NCBI GenBank assembly: GCA_013297755.1
Contig: JAAFIH010000019.1
Coordinates: 1 to 64,000, forward strand
Origin: Cytophagales bacterium
GTDB taxonomy: Bacteria; Bacteroidota; Bacteroidia; Cytophagales; UBA9547
Reading direction: 5' to 3'
DNA: 64,000 bases
Below are positions 27,827-35,070 of the stretch, piece after piece. Under the pieces are notes generated by a model. It saw only the letters and a program-made list of their open reading frames with translations. It was not told where the DNA came from and searched no databases. Position 1 is the stretch's first letter. Every line of letters starts with the position of its first letter. Made by a program: the position numbers and the translations under genes.

Positions 27827-30751
27827 ATGACATTCAAAAATAAATTCATTATATATTTATTAGTTCTTGTATCTAGTAAGTTACAATCACAATCTTACGA
27901 AAAAAAACAAGCCAAATGGGTTGATAGTGTATACAATAGTTTTACTGATAATCAAAGAATTGGACAATTATTTATGATTGCTGCCTATTCTAACAAAGAT
28001 TCTACCCATACTACCCATTTGGACTCATTGGTAGAAAAATATAATATTGGTGGACTTATTTTTATGCAAGGGGGGCCAAAAAGACAAGCAAAACTTACTA
28101 ATAGATGGCAAAGTAAAACTAAAATACCCCTTTTGATTTCTATGGATGCAGAATGGGGTTTGCAAATGCGACTGATAGATAGTACTATGCAATTTCCAAG
28201 ACAGATGACTTTGGGTGCTATAAAAGATAATTCTTACTTATACTATATGGGAAAAGAAATTGCTAAACACTGCCTCAGATTAGGTGTTCATATCAATTTT
28301 GCCCCAGTAGTTGATGTTAATATTAATCCAGAAAATCCAGTGATTGGGGTGCGTTCGTTTGGTGAAGACAAAATTAAGGTAGCTCAAAAAGGAGTGGCTT
28401 ATATGAAAGGTATGCAACATCAAGGCGTGATGGCCAATGCTAAGCATTTTCCTGGGCATGGCGATACAGATGCAGATTCTCACTATGATTTACCAGTAAT
28501 AAAACACAATAAAAAAAGGATAGATGACATAGAATTATATCCATTCAAAAAACTGTTTAGTGACTCTCTTCAAAGTATCATGGTGGCTCATATTCATTTT
28601 CCTACTTTTGATGATAGAGAAAACATGCCAACTACGCTTTCAAAAAATGTGGTTACAGATTTGTTGAAAAAACAACTAAAATTCAATGGTTTGGTGTTTA
28701 CAGATGCTCTCAATATGAAAGGTGTGAGTAAGTTTTACAAACCTGGAGAAGTTGATGTAATGGCACTTGAGGCTGGTAACGATGTTCTTCTATTTTCAGA
28801 AAATGTACCTATTGCAATTCAGAAAATAAACGATGCAATAGCTTCTGGTAGGTTAGACAAAAAGCAGCTTGAAATAAGTATTAAAAAAATATTGACAGCA
28901 AAATATAAAGCTGGATTTTATGATTTTAAAACCATAGATACCACCCACATTTATCAAGATTTGAATAATAACGAGGGCAAAGCACTACGACAAACGCTCT
29001 ACGAAAAAGCTTTAACTGTAGTAAGAAACGACAAAAATATTATTCCAATAAAAGAATTGTCTACCCAAAAAATTGCCAATGTGATGATTACAAATATTAA
29101 TCAAAACACTTTTCAAAATATGTTAGATAATTATGCAGATATTACTCATTTTAAAATATCTAAAAACGATTCAGAACTAGAATATTCAAAAAAAATTGAT
29201 TCCTTATCCATTTTCTCTAAAGTAATAATTACAGTGTTTGAACTAAACAATAAGAAAAAAGAAAATTACGGGATTCCTACTCTTGCTTTAGAATTTATTA
29301 AAAAAATCCAATCCAAAACAGATGTAATAGTGGTGCATTTAGGAAATGCTTATGCTCTCAAAAATTATGAATTTGCTCAACATCTTATTTGTGCTTACGA
29401 AGATGTAGAGACCACAAAATATATAGTACCACAACTTATTTTTGGAGCATTGGGTGCCGATGCTAGACTTCCAGTTTCGGTTTCTAATACTATGAAATTG
29501 AATACTGGCGTTGATACAAAACCGCTTGAAAGGCTCAAATATGCACTTCCTGAGTCTCAAAATTTAGATTCAGACGATTTTTTAAAACTAGATTCTATCA
29601 TTTACGAATCTTTAAAAGATGGTTCTACGCCTGGTGCTCAATTATTGATATGCAGAAAAGGAACAGTAATATATCGCAAAAATTTTGGATATCATACTTA
29701 CGATAAAACACAACCAGTATCCAACCAAACTGTGTATGATTTGGCCTCTGTAACCAAAACGGCTGCTACCATGCAAGCCATTATGTTTTTGTCAGATTGG
29801 AAAAAATTTAATGAATTTAATCCACTTTCTGAATATTTGAATTGTACAAAAAAAAGTAATAAACAAAACTTAATTTGCAAAGATATATTGGTGCATCAAG
29901 CTGGATTAATTGCTACTTTAGAACATTGGAGAAAATCAATCAAAGATGGGAAATTAGATAATAATTATTACCAAAATTTTAAAAATTCGATTTTTAATAG
30001 ACAAGTTGCCTCTAAATTGTACACTCCTACTTCAACCGAAGATTCTATCATGCGTTGGACTGTAGCCTCGAGGTTACTCGAAAGCAAATCAGATACAGGA
30101 TGTCATCCTTATAAATATTCAGATTTAGCCTTTTATTTTATGAAAGCAATAGCCGAAAAGCAATTAAATCAACCATTAGATGTTTTTTTAAAACAAAATT
30201 TTTATACTCCATTAGGTACTAAATATCTTACTTATAAGCCACTCGAAAATAATATAGATTTAAAAAAAATCCCCCCAACAGAAGAAGACAAAACGTATAG
30301 ATTAAGTAAGATTCAAGGAACTGTACACGACCAAGGTGCAGCCATGCTGGGTGGCCTTGCTGGCCATGCAGGCTTGTTTGGCACTGCCAATGACCTTGCT
30401 ATTTTGGGTCAAATGAATTTGCAATATGGCTTTTATGGAGGCACTCAATATTTGAAAAAATTTACAATCCAAGAATTTACAAGACAACAATACTCCAACA
30501 ACAGACGAGGCATGGGCTGGGACAGACCTTTTCCTCCTGATGAGGTTTCGCTAGCATCTTCGTCTAGTTTTGGGCATACTGGATTTACAGGAACTGCTTG
30601 GTGGATAGACCCAGAAGAAAAAATTGTTTTCGTATTTTTGAGCAATCGTACTTACCCATTTGCAGAAAATAAACGATTGACAAACAATAGTGTTCGCACA
30701 AAACTGCTAAATGCAGTATATGAAATAATTAAGAAAAGTAATAATAACTGA
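27827..30751 (+). CDS. Glycoside hydrolase family 3 / serine hydrolase (beta-lactamase) fusion
   Basis: A 974-residue exported enzyme with two catalytic modules. After a signal peptide (about 1-22) comes a NagZ-type GH3 domain (about 30-370): KHFPGHGDTDADSHYDLP supplies the substrate lysine-histidine and the Asp-His acid/base dyad, and FTDALNMKGV the nucleophile aspartate. A GH3 C-terminal-like region follows (about 385-560). The last 400 residues are a class C beta-lactamase-like domain with S-V-T-K (DLASVTKTAA), Y-S-D in place of Y-x-N, and HTGFTGT. It probably trims peptidoglycan fragments (N-acetylglucosaminidase plus D-Ala or ester hydrolase). It lies between a glycosyltransferase and a HAD phosphatase in one operon. 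Confidence 0.88.
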   Translation: MTFKNKFIIYLLVLVSSKLQSQSYEKKQAKWVDSVYNSFTDNQRIGQLFMIAAYSNKDSTHTTHLDSLVEKYNIGGLIFMQGGPKRQAKLTNRWQSKTKIPLLISMDAEWGLQMRLIDSTMQFPRQMTLGAIKDNSYLYYMGKEIAKHCLRLGVHINFAPVVDVNINPENPVIGVRSFGEDKIKVAQKGVAYMKGMQHQGVMANAKHFPGHGDTDADSHYDLPVIKHNKKRIDDIELYPFKKLFSDSLQSIMVAHIHFPTFDDRENMPTTLSKNVVTDLLKKQLKFNGLVFTDALNMKGVSKFYKPGEVDVMALEAGNDVLLFSENVPIAIQKINDAIASGRLDKKQLEISIKKILTAKYKAGFYDFKTIDTTHIYQDLNNNEGKALRQTLYEKALTVVRNDKNIIPIKELSTQKIANVMITNINQNTFQNMLDNYADITHFKISKNDSELEYSKKIDSLSIFSKVIITVFELNNKKKENYGIPTLALEFIKKIQSKTDVIVVHLGNAYALKNYEFAQHLICAYEDVETTKYIVPQLIFGALGADARLPVSVSNTMKLNTGVDTKPLERLKYALPESQNLDSDDFLKLDSIIYESLKDGSTPGAQLLICRKGTVIYRKNFGYHTYDKTQPVSNQTVYDLASVTKTAATMQAIMFLSDWKKFNEFNPLSEYLNCTKKSNKQNLICKDILVHQAGLIATLEHWRKSIKDGKLDNNYYQNFKNSIFNRQVASKLYTPTSTEDSIMRWTVASRLLESKSDTGCHPYKYSDLAFYFMKAIAEKQLNQPLDVFLKQNFYTPLGTKYLTYKPLENNIDLKKIPPTEEDKTYRLSKIQGTVHDQGAAMLGGLAGHAGLFGTANDLAILGQMNLQYGFYGGTQYLKKFTIQEFTRQQYSNNRRGMGWDRPFPPDEVSLASSSSFGHTGFTGTAWWIDPEEKIVFVFLSNRTYPFAENKRLTNNSVRTKLLNAVYEIIKKSNNN

Positions 30752-30770
30752 AATAATAAAATTTTATAAT

Positions 30771-31475
30771 ATGGCAAAATCAATTTTTAAATCAGATGTA
30801 GCTCTAAAATCAACTACAGTTTTTGAACAAAATGGAGGCACATTTGTAACTCCACCCAAAAATATGATTCAAAAACTATCTCAAATTCATTGTTTTGTTT
30901 TTGACTGGGATGGTGTGTTCAACGATGGCCGAAAAAGCAAAGAAACATCCAGTAATTTTGCAGAACAAGATGCTATGTCTCTACATATAATAAGATATGC
31001 TTACTGGAAAATTCATGGAAAATTACCAATCATAGCCATCATAACTGGTGCTGATAACGAAACTGCTTATTCGTTTGCAAAACGTGAACATCTTACTCTT
31101 GTAATAGCTGGTTTTAAAGACAAATTTGAGTCAATAGAAATCCTAAAAAAAGAACATACATTGGGTACAAACAATATTGCAACCATTTTTGATGACATTA
31201 TAGATTATCCGTTGGCTGTAAGTTCTGCTTTGCGATTTTTAGTAAAACGAAGTGCAAGCCCATTGTTTTTAGAGTATTTTAAAAATAATAAATTATGCGA
31301 TTATATTACTTATTCAGAGCAGCCAAATTACCCTGTGAGAGAAATTGCAGAATTGGTAGTGGGTATGATGGGAAATTTTGACGAAATGCTCATTTCGAGA
31401 TTTAGAGATAAAGAAACTTACAAAAAGTTTTGGGAACTAAGGCAGTCTGTTGAAACAAAAATTATCAAGTGCTAG
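30771..31475 (+). CDS. HAD-superfamily phosphatase, KdsC-like
   Basis: A 234-residue protein with a KdsC-type HAD core after a 35-residue N-terminal extension. Motif I is FDWDGVFNDG (nucleophile D45, D47), motif II the threonine in IITGADNE, motif III the lysine in AGFKDKFE, and motif IV the acidic pair IFDD. KdsC enzymes remove phosphate from KDO-8-phosphate or similar nine-carbon sugar acids and have no cap domain. This protein is longer than the usual 170-190 residues, so the substrate may differ. It ends the operon that begins at 25859 (20-base gap). Confidence 0.75.
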   Translation: MAKSIFKSDVALKSTTVFEQNGGTFVTPPKNMIQKLSQIHCFVFDWDGVFNDGRKSKETSSNFAEQDAMSLHIIRYAYWKIHGKLPIIAIITGADNETAYSFAKREHLTLVIAGFKDKFESIEILKKEHTLGTNNIATIFDDIIDYPLAVSSALRFLVKRSASPLFLEYFKNNKLCDYITYSEQPNYPVREIAELVVGMMGNFDEMLISRFRDKETYKKFWELRQSVETKIIKC

Positions 31476-31491
31476 TCGAAAAAAATATCTC

Positions 31492-31526
31492 TAAGAAATT
31501 ATTTATTTTAAAAATTTAATTTCTTA
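31492..31526 (+). terminator. Possible terminator hairpin after the HAD gene
   Basis: TAAGAAATTA (31492-31501) pairs with TAATTTCTTA (31517-31526), a 10-base perfect stem 17 bases after the stop. The T-tract is weak, so this is a positional inference. Confidence 0.4.
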
Positions 31527-31640
31527 CTAAAATTAAACTTATAAAAACATTTTAAAACTTTAAATAGATATTATACAGGACAAACTCATTTTAGATTGTT
31601 TTAAAATAAATACCCGCTTCCCATAATCTTCAATAAGAAA

Positions 31641-31805
31641 ATGGCAGTTCGGCATAATCTCTGACTATGCCGTATTGTTGGCAAATCTCTGATTTGCTAA
31701 AAACTAAAAAAGTCATTTTTTTTAAAATATAAAAATAGAATAATATAAGTGTAAATCAAAGATTTGCAGCCACTTCGACATAGTCAGGGATTTTGGCAGC
31801 CACTA
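31641..31805. repeat. Long imperfect inverted-repeat element
   Basis: Left arm 31641-31697 and right arm 31751-31805 are imperfect inverted repeats. The left arm carries TCTCTGACTATGCCG and GCAAATCTCTGATTTGC; the right arm carries their complements with a few changes (CGACATAGTCAGGGA and GTAAATCAAAGATTTGC). GCAAATCTCTGATTTGC is itself nearly palindromic. The spacer is an AT-rich loop of about 53 bases. It sits at the downstream edge of the polA-tail array. It resembles MITE or IS-remnant foldbacks; no second copy is in the window. Confidence 0.6.
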
Positions 31806-31835
31806 AGAAGTATATAGTTTAAAAAATGCTCAAAC

Positions 31836-31985
31836 TTACAATTTTGAACCAAGTTTAATATTTGCAATTTTTTCTTTCAAGTTAATTTGTTTTCCCGAAA
31901 AACCGTTATCAATTCTTTTTTGTTCAGCTATATCTGATTGATATAATTTAGTATCAATTTGAGATAATTTTGTTTTTATTTTCAT
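31836..31985 (-). CDS. Small 49-aa protein overlapping the BrnT-like gene, possible antitoxin
   Basis: An ATG-to-TAA frame beginning MKIKTKLSQIDTKLYQSDIA and ending in a lysine-rich LKEKIANIKLGSKL helix. It is highly charged with no cysteine or membrane segment. Its first 32 bases overlap the end of the BrnT-like gene, the tight coupling expected of a toxin-antitoxin pair. It is not BrnA by sequence. Its size, overlap and charge make an antitoxin role plausible but unproven. Confidence 0.5.
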   Translation of the reverse strand: MKIKTKLSQIDTKLYQSDIAEQKRIDNGFSGKQINLKEKIANIKLGSKL

Positions 31986-32265
31986 AATATTTTTCTCTAT
32001 TTTTACCTCTATGAGTTTTCCAAGCTGTAATAGGTCTAATTTTACCTATCGAAGTCAATTCAAATATAACAGTAATTAATTTATTTTCAAATCCTTCGGC
32101 ATTAATTACATAGCGTTGAACACCATTTACAATCTTATTTTCTTCTATTATTGCATACAAATCTTCGAATAAATACTCTATTTCATTCCTATAAATTTGT
32201 CTTTCAAAATTTTCAAAGTGAATATAAAATACATTTTTCTCATCCCATTCAAATTCGTACTTCAT
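31954..32265 (-). CDS. BrnT-like small protein, possible toxin
   Basis: A 103-residue soluble protein. It begins with FEWDEKNV, resembling the FEWDExK start of BrnT-type RNase toxins, and its C-terminal part has GKIRPITAWKTHRGKNREKYYE, similar to the RIISARKAxxxERxxYE ending of BrnT. The middle is more diverged, so the assignment is by pattern at the two ends only. The frame starts 19 bases after the stop of a polA-tail copy (32285-32414) and overlaps the 49-codon gene downstream by 32 bases. Confidence 0.5.
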   Translation of the reverse strand: MKYEFEWDEKNVFYIHFENFERQIYRNEIEYLFEDLYAIIEENKIVNGVQRYVINAEGFENKLITVIFELTSIGKIRPITAWKTHRGKNREKYYENKNKIISN

Positions 32266-32284
32266 TATTTTAAAATTTAAAATT

Positions 32285-32414
32285 CTAGCGTGCCACCAAC
32301 CAATTCACAGCACAACCCATCCCTATTTCCTTATGAACTTCTAGTGGCATGGCATTTTTCATAAAGTTTTCTATGTAAGGTTTATTTGCTCTAATTCAGA
32401 TTGATACACACATC
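32285..32414 (-). pseudogene. polA 3'-end copy 4 (most degraded)
   Basis: About 130 bases homologous to the end of polA, covering the VYQSELEQI region to the stop. A one-base deletion after the LEQI codons breaks the frame, but the last 24 codons still read MKNAMPLEVHKEIGMG to NWLVAR and a TAG stop. It shares VHKE with copy 3, where polA has VPME, so copies 3 and 4 are closer to each other than to polA. It separates the second DUF6934-like cassette from the BrnT-like cassette. Confidence 0.85.
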
Positions 32415-32428
32415 GTTTATCTGAAAAA

Positions 32429-32602
32429 TTATTTTAAAAAGTGAATTAATTCTTTACTACCTGCTCGTAAATAGAAAAGTTTTTTTTTGAAATATGTTAA
32501 AGATTTTGGAAACAATGGATTTAATCCATGTTTTGAAATTACTTTATCTAAAAGTGAATCAGAATTCAAAAAAGAGTTGTCTTTTATTGCATCATTCTTC
32601 AT
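32429..32602 (-). CDS. Small 57-aa protein, third member of the MKTS/KHG-N-FP family
   Basis: A frame beginning MKNDAIKDNSFLNSDSLLDK and then KHGLNPLFPKS. The arrangement (N/D)-x-x-LL-(x)5-KHG-x-N-x-(L/I)FP aligns with the small proteins at 32599-32739 and 34448-34609. Its ATG overlaps the TGA of the upstream small gene (ATGA), so the two are translationally coupled. It ends 15 bases before polA-tail copy 4. Function unknown. Confidence 0.5.
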   Translation of the reverse strand: MKNDAIKDNSFLNSDSLLDKVISKHGLNPLFPKSLTYFKKKLFYLRAGSKELIHFLK

Positions 32603-32739
32603 TTATTTTTTAAAAGCTGAGCCACTTTTTTCGCAGCCTGCGAACTTTCAGGAAAAATGCTGTTTTTTCCATGTTTTTTTCTTAAATTAGTGAGCAATAC
32701 CTCAGGGTTAAGTACCAATGTGTTGCTAGAAGTTTTCAT
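32599..32739 (-). CDS. Small 46-aa protein coupled to the frameshifted DUF6934-like gene
   Basis: Begins MKTSSNTLVLNPEVLL and contains KHGKNSIFPES. It is clearly paralogous to the 53-residue protein at 34448-34609, which begins MKTSKNTLVLDPIEL and contains HYGNNPIFPER. The start lies inside the end of the DUF6934-like gene and the stop overlaps the next small gene by four bases, giving a three-gene coupled series. Small, charged and helical; antitoxin or regulator are possible roles, neither shown. Confidence 0.6.
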   Translation of the reverse strand: MKTSSNTLVLNPEVLLTNLRKKHGKNSIFPESSQAAKKVAQLLKNK

Positions 32740-33185
32740 AACTTTTTAATTTTATGCTAAATTGGATATATTTTTTATTAATGTCAAATTTTGTAAACGA
32801 TTTATCACCTTCTAAAATTCCTGATATCTCATATAAATTACTAAAATCATCTATATACATTTTTTAGGATTCTATTATACAATTTTGTGCGAGTTGCATT
32901 ACTTCCTGTAAATAAAACTGTTGCATTTGGTTGTATTTTAAAAAACAAAGGAATAGTCTGAATTACAGTAGAAATGACCTTGATTGTATCGCCATTATTT
33001 GTAACCACATTATCATTTACAGAATTTGTTAAAATATCTAAATCACCAAATGCCAAATTATAAATATCAGTATCAATACATTCATATTCAATAACTTTTG
33101 GTACTATTCCATTTTTACCAATGCTGAAAAATAAATAAAGCAAATCACCCTCTAAATGCGATATTTCGTAAATTTCGCTTTTCAT
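32726..33185 (-). pseudogene. DUF6934-like protein, frameshifted
   Basis: The first 109 codons encode a DUF6934-like protein (YLFFSIGKNGIVPKVIEY, IYNLAFGDLDIL, NNGDTIKVISTVIQ, TGSNATRTKLYNRIL). The frame then hits an early TGA at 32847. Removing one A from the run of six A in the CTAAAAAATG stretch near 32855-32865 restores a match to the intact paralogue: LKMYIDDFSNLYEISGILEG aligns with IVNYGDEFLKNYRIFGLESG. The corrected frame stops at TAG (32726-32728), 152 residues. It is either a recent pseudogene or a homopolymer error. It starts 48 bases after the stop of polA-tail copy 3. Confidence 0.75.
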
Positions 33186-33233
33186 ATTATCATTTTTGTT
33201 TCATTAAGATTTAAAAAGTAAAATCCATTTTTC

Positions 33234-33312
33234 CTAATGTGCCACCAACCAATTCACCCCACTGCCCATACCTATTTCCTTGTGAACTTGTAGAGACATG
33301 GCGTTTTTCATA
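33234..33312 (-). pseudogene. polA 3'-end copy 3 (shortest)
   Basis: 79 bases matching the last 25 codons of polA: MKNAMSLQVHKEIGMG to NWLVAH and a TAG stop, against MKNAMPLEVPMEIGMG in polA. It defines the minimal segment common to all copies. Its first ATG overlaps the TGA of the DUF922-like gene, so a 25-residue peptide could be made. It lies between the metallopeptidase gene and the frameshifted DUF6934-like cassette. Confidence 0.9.
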
Positions 33313-34159
33313 TTTCAGAATCTAATTCTAAATCAATTTTAGCTTCCCATTCTTTTTGTTTTTCTGAATTACGATTATGATTTGTCTCAAAGTCATATTG
33401 TTTTTGCATTAAACGCAAAGTATCATAATAATAATCAATAAATAGTTGTGCTTTTTCAGTATTTATAAAATGATTCTTGCTAAGTTTTTTACTCAATCTA
33501 TTTGTAACGATTTCTGTAATTTTAAAATGATAATATTCATGTTGAAGTAAATTATCGGTTTGTAAGATATATTTGGATTCTTTTTTATCCATTTGAGCAA
33601 TAACAGTTGCTGGGGTGTAATTATATACTTTATTAATTCTGTAAAAAATATCTGATTCTATACAAGCAGCAAATCCATCTTTTAATGAATCTGTTTTTGT
33701 AAAATTATCCCATGTTATTGTTTCATTTGAATATGAAAAGTAGTTTAAACTACTATAAAAGTATTTTTGAATAAACGAATCATTTAAAGGTATAATCAAG
33801 GCATTTATTATAAATATAAAATAAGAAATGTAAATAAAATTTTTATGAAACATTGATTTATTTCTAATAATGATTTGTATAAAAACAATTAGCATAATTA
33901 CTTGAAATATAATATTGTGATAATAAAACCAAATTTTATTGGGAATACAAAAAACCAAAATAGAAAAAACAAAATATACTAGCCCTTTTTTAACATCTTT
34001 CTTAATGCTAGAAATTATTGAAAGGATAAAATAAAAACTAATTGGTATAAACCAACTTATCAGACCAAAAACAGCAGTACCTGGCCAGTTAAGTAACTTG
34101 CAAATGAAATAAAGAGCAATAAAAAGTATTTGGATTAAAAGGATTATTAAATGGCTCAT
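33308..34159 (-). CDS. Membrane protein with DUF922-like HExxH metallopeptidase domain
   Basis: A 283-residue protein with about five transmembrane helices in residues 1-125 and a soluble C-terminal half. The latter has ITWDNFTKTDS, SDIFYRINKVYNYTPATVIAQMDKKESKYI and LLQHEYYHFKITEIVTNRL. The HEYYH is a zinc-type HExxH site, and the surrounding pattern (LL-x-HE-x-x-HF-x-(I/L)-x-E) is what I associate with DUF922-type Bacteroidota peptidases. The gene starts 16 bases after the stop of polA-tail copy 2 and its TGA overlaps copy 3. Membrane anchoring of this domain is unusual to my knowledge. Substrate unknown. Confidence 0.6.
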   Translation of the reverse strand: MSHLIILLIQILFIALYFICKLLNWPGTAVFGLISWFIPISFYFILSIISSIKKDVKKGLVYFVFSILVFCIPNKIWFYYHNIIFQVIMLIVFIQIIIRNKSMFHKNFIYISYFIFIINALIIPLNDSFIQKYFYSSLNYFSYSNETITWDNFTKTDSLKDGFAACIESDIFYRINKVYNYTPATVIAQMDKKESKYILQTDNLLQHEYYHFKITEIVTNRLSKKLSKNHFINTEKAQLFIDYYYDTLRLMQKQYDFETNHNRNSEKQKEWEAKIDLELDSEI

Positions 34160-34175
34160 CAGATTAATATTTTCT

Positions 34176-34424
34176 TTAATGTGACACCAACCAATTCACC
34201 CCACTGCCCATACCTATTTCCATTGGAACTTCTAGGGGCATAGCGTTTTTCATAAAGTTTTCTATGTAGGGTTTAATTTGCTCTAATTCAGATTGATACA
34301 CATCAAAAACCAGCTCATCGTGCACTTGTAATACCATTTTTGAACGCAGTTTTTCTTTTTTCATCCAAGCATGAATGTCTATCATGGCTTTTTTGATAAT
34401 GTCAGCAGCAGAACCTTGTATGGG
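34176..34424 (-). pseudogene. polA 3'-end copy 2 (best preserved)
   Basis: 249 bases matching polA from the PIQGSAADII codons through the end, still an open frame of 82 codons. The encoded segment is identical to polA except for the last three residues (LVSH in place of LLAH). I count 11 synonymous and 2 non-synonymous base differences from polA. A chance ATG at the junction gives an 84-codon ORF, but without the rest of the polymerase it cannot be functional. It lies between the first DUF6934-like cassette and the metallopeptidase gene. Confidence 0.92.
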
Positions 34425-34447
34425 GTACATTAAAAAAAATTGTAAAC

Positions 34448-34609
34448 CTATTTTTGTTGATTTTTATCAAATAGCTTTTGATAAAGATGCAAATTTTCTT
34501 TTGCTTCTTTTATTCTTTCAGGAAAAATCGGGTTATTTCCATAGTGTGATTTTACCTTTCTTATTAACTCTATTGGATCTAAAACCAATGTATTTTTACT
34601 TGTTTTCAT
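34448..34609 (-). CDS. Small 53-aa protein coupled to DUF6934-like gene
   Basis: Begins MKTSKNTLVLDPIELIRKV and continues with SHYGNNPIFPERIKEAKENL and a lysine/glutamine-rich tail. The start ATG overlaps the TGA of the DUF6934-like gene by four bases (ATGA), a strong sign of coupled translation. The same pair, diverged, recurs at 32599-33185, so the coupling is conserved. Helical, charged, no known motif. Confidence 0.65.
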   Translation of the reverse strand: MKTSKNTLVLDPIELIRKVKSHYGNNPIFPERIKEAKENLHLYQKLFDKNQQK

Positions 34610-35043
34610 AATTTTATAATACTAAATTCTGTATAGTTTTTTGTCCAATCCACTTCTGAAAATACATCTTTCCCGCTTTCTAATCCAAAAATACGATAAT
34701 TTTTTAAAAATTCATCTCCATAATTTACAATAATTCTTTGATAGAGTTTTGTCCTGACTAAAGTACTACCTTTAAAGTTGACTTGAGAATCTGGATTTTT
34801 ATCTAAAAATAGAACTATGGAATGGATTACAGTTGCTAAAATTTTTGACAAATCACCATTATTAGAGGTGCTTTTATCATTTATTTCGCCAGTTAAAATA
34901 TCCAAATCGCCAAAAGCAAGATTATAAATATTTTCAATAATTGGCTCATAAACTATTACTTTTGGGAAAACACCTTTTTTACCTATACTAAAAAACAAAT
35001 AGATGTCATTTTCATTTGATAATTCATATACTTCATTTTTCAT
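34606..35043 (-). CDS. DUF6934-family protein (intact copy)
   Basis: A 145-residue soluble protein with the pattern IYLFFSIGKKGVFPKVIVYE, YNLAFGDLDILTGEIND, NNGDLSKILATVIHSIVLF and FKGSTLVRTKLYQRII, which I recognise as the uncharacterised DUF6934 family. The C-terminal part is YGDEFLKNYRIFGLESGKD. It starts 27 bases after the polA stop with no room for a separate strong promoter, so it is probably cotranscribed with polA, and it is coupled to the 53-residue gene. Function unknown; the pair could be a toxin-antitoxin-like or regulatory module. Confidence 0.75.
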   Translation of the reverse strand: MKNEVYELSNENDIYLFFSIGKKGVFPKVIVYEPIIENIYNLAFGDLDILTGEINDKSTSNNGDLSKILATVIHSIVLFLDKNPDSQVNFKGSTLVRTKLYQRIIVNYGDEFLKNYRIFGLESGKDVFSEVDWTKNYTEFSIIKL

Positions 35044-35070
35044 ATCAGAACTTTGCTAAAATAATATTTT

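Noticed and set aside
32487-32690. 67-codon plus-strand frame
   Set aside because: It is the antisense of two coupled small genes (32429-32602 and 32599-32739) that have paralogues and ATGA overlaps.
34176-34430. 84-codon frame starting MYPIQGSAAD as a separate gene
   Set aside because: It is the displaced 3' end of polA with a chance ATG at the junction; nothing suggests independent function.
34375-34611. 78-codon plus-strand frame
   Set aside because: It lies opposite the 53-residue small gene and the polA tail and has no protein-like features.
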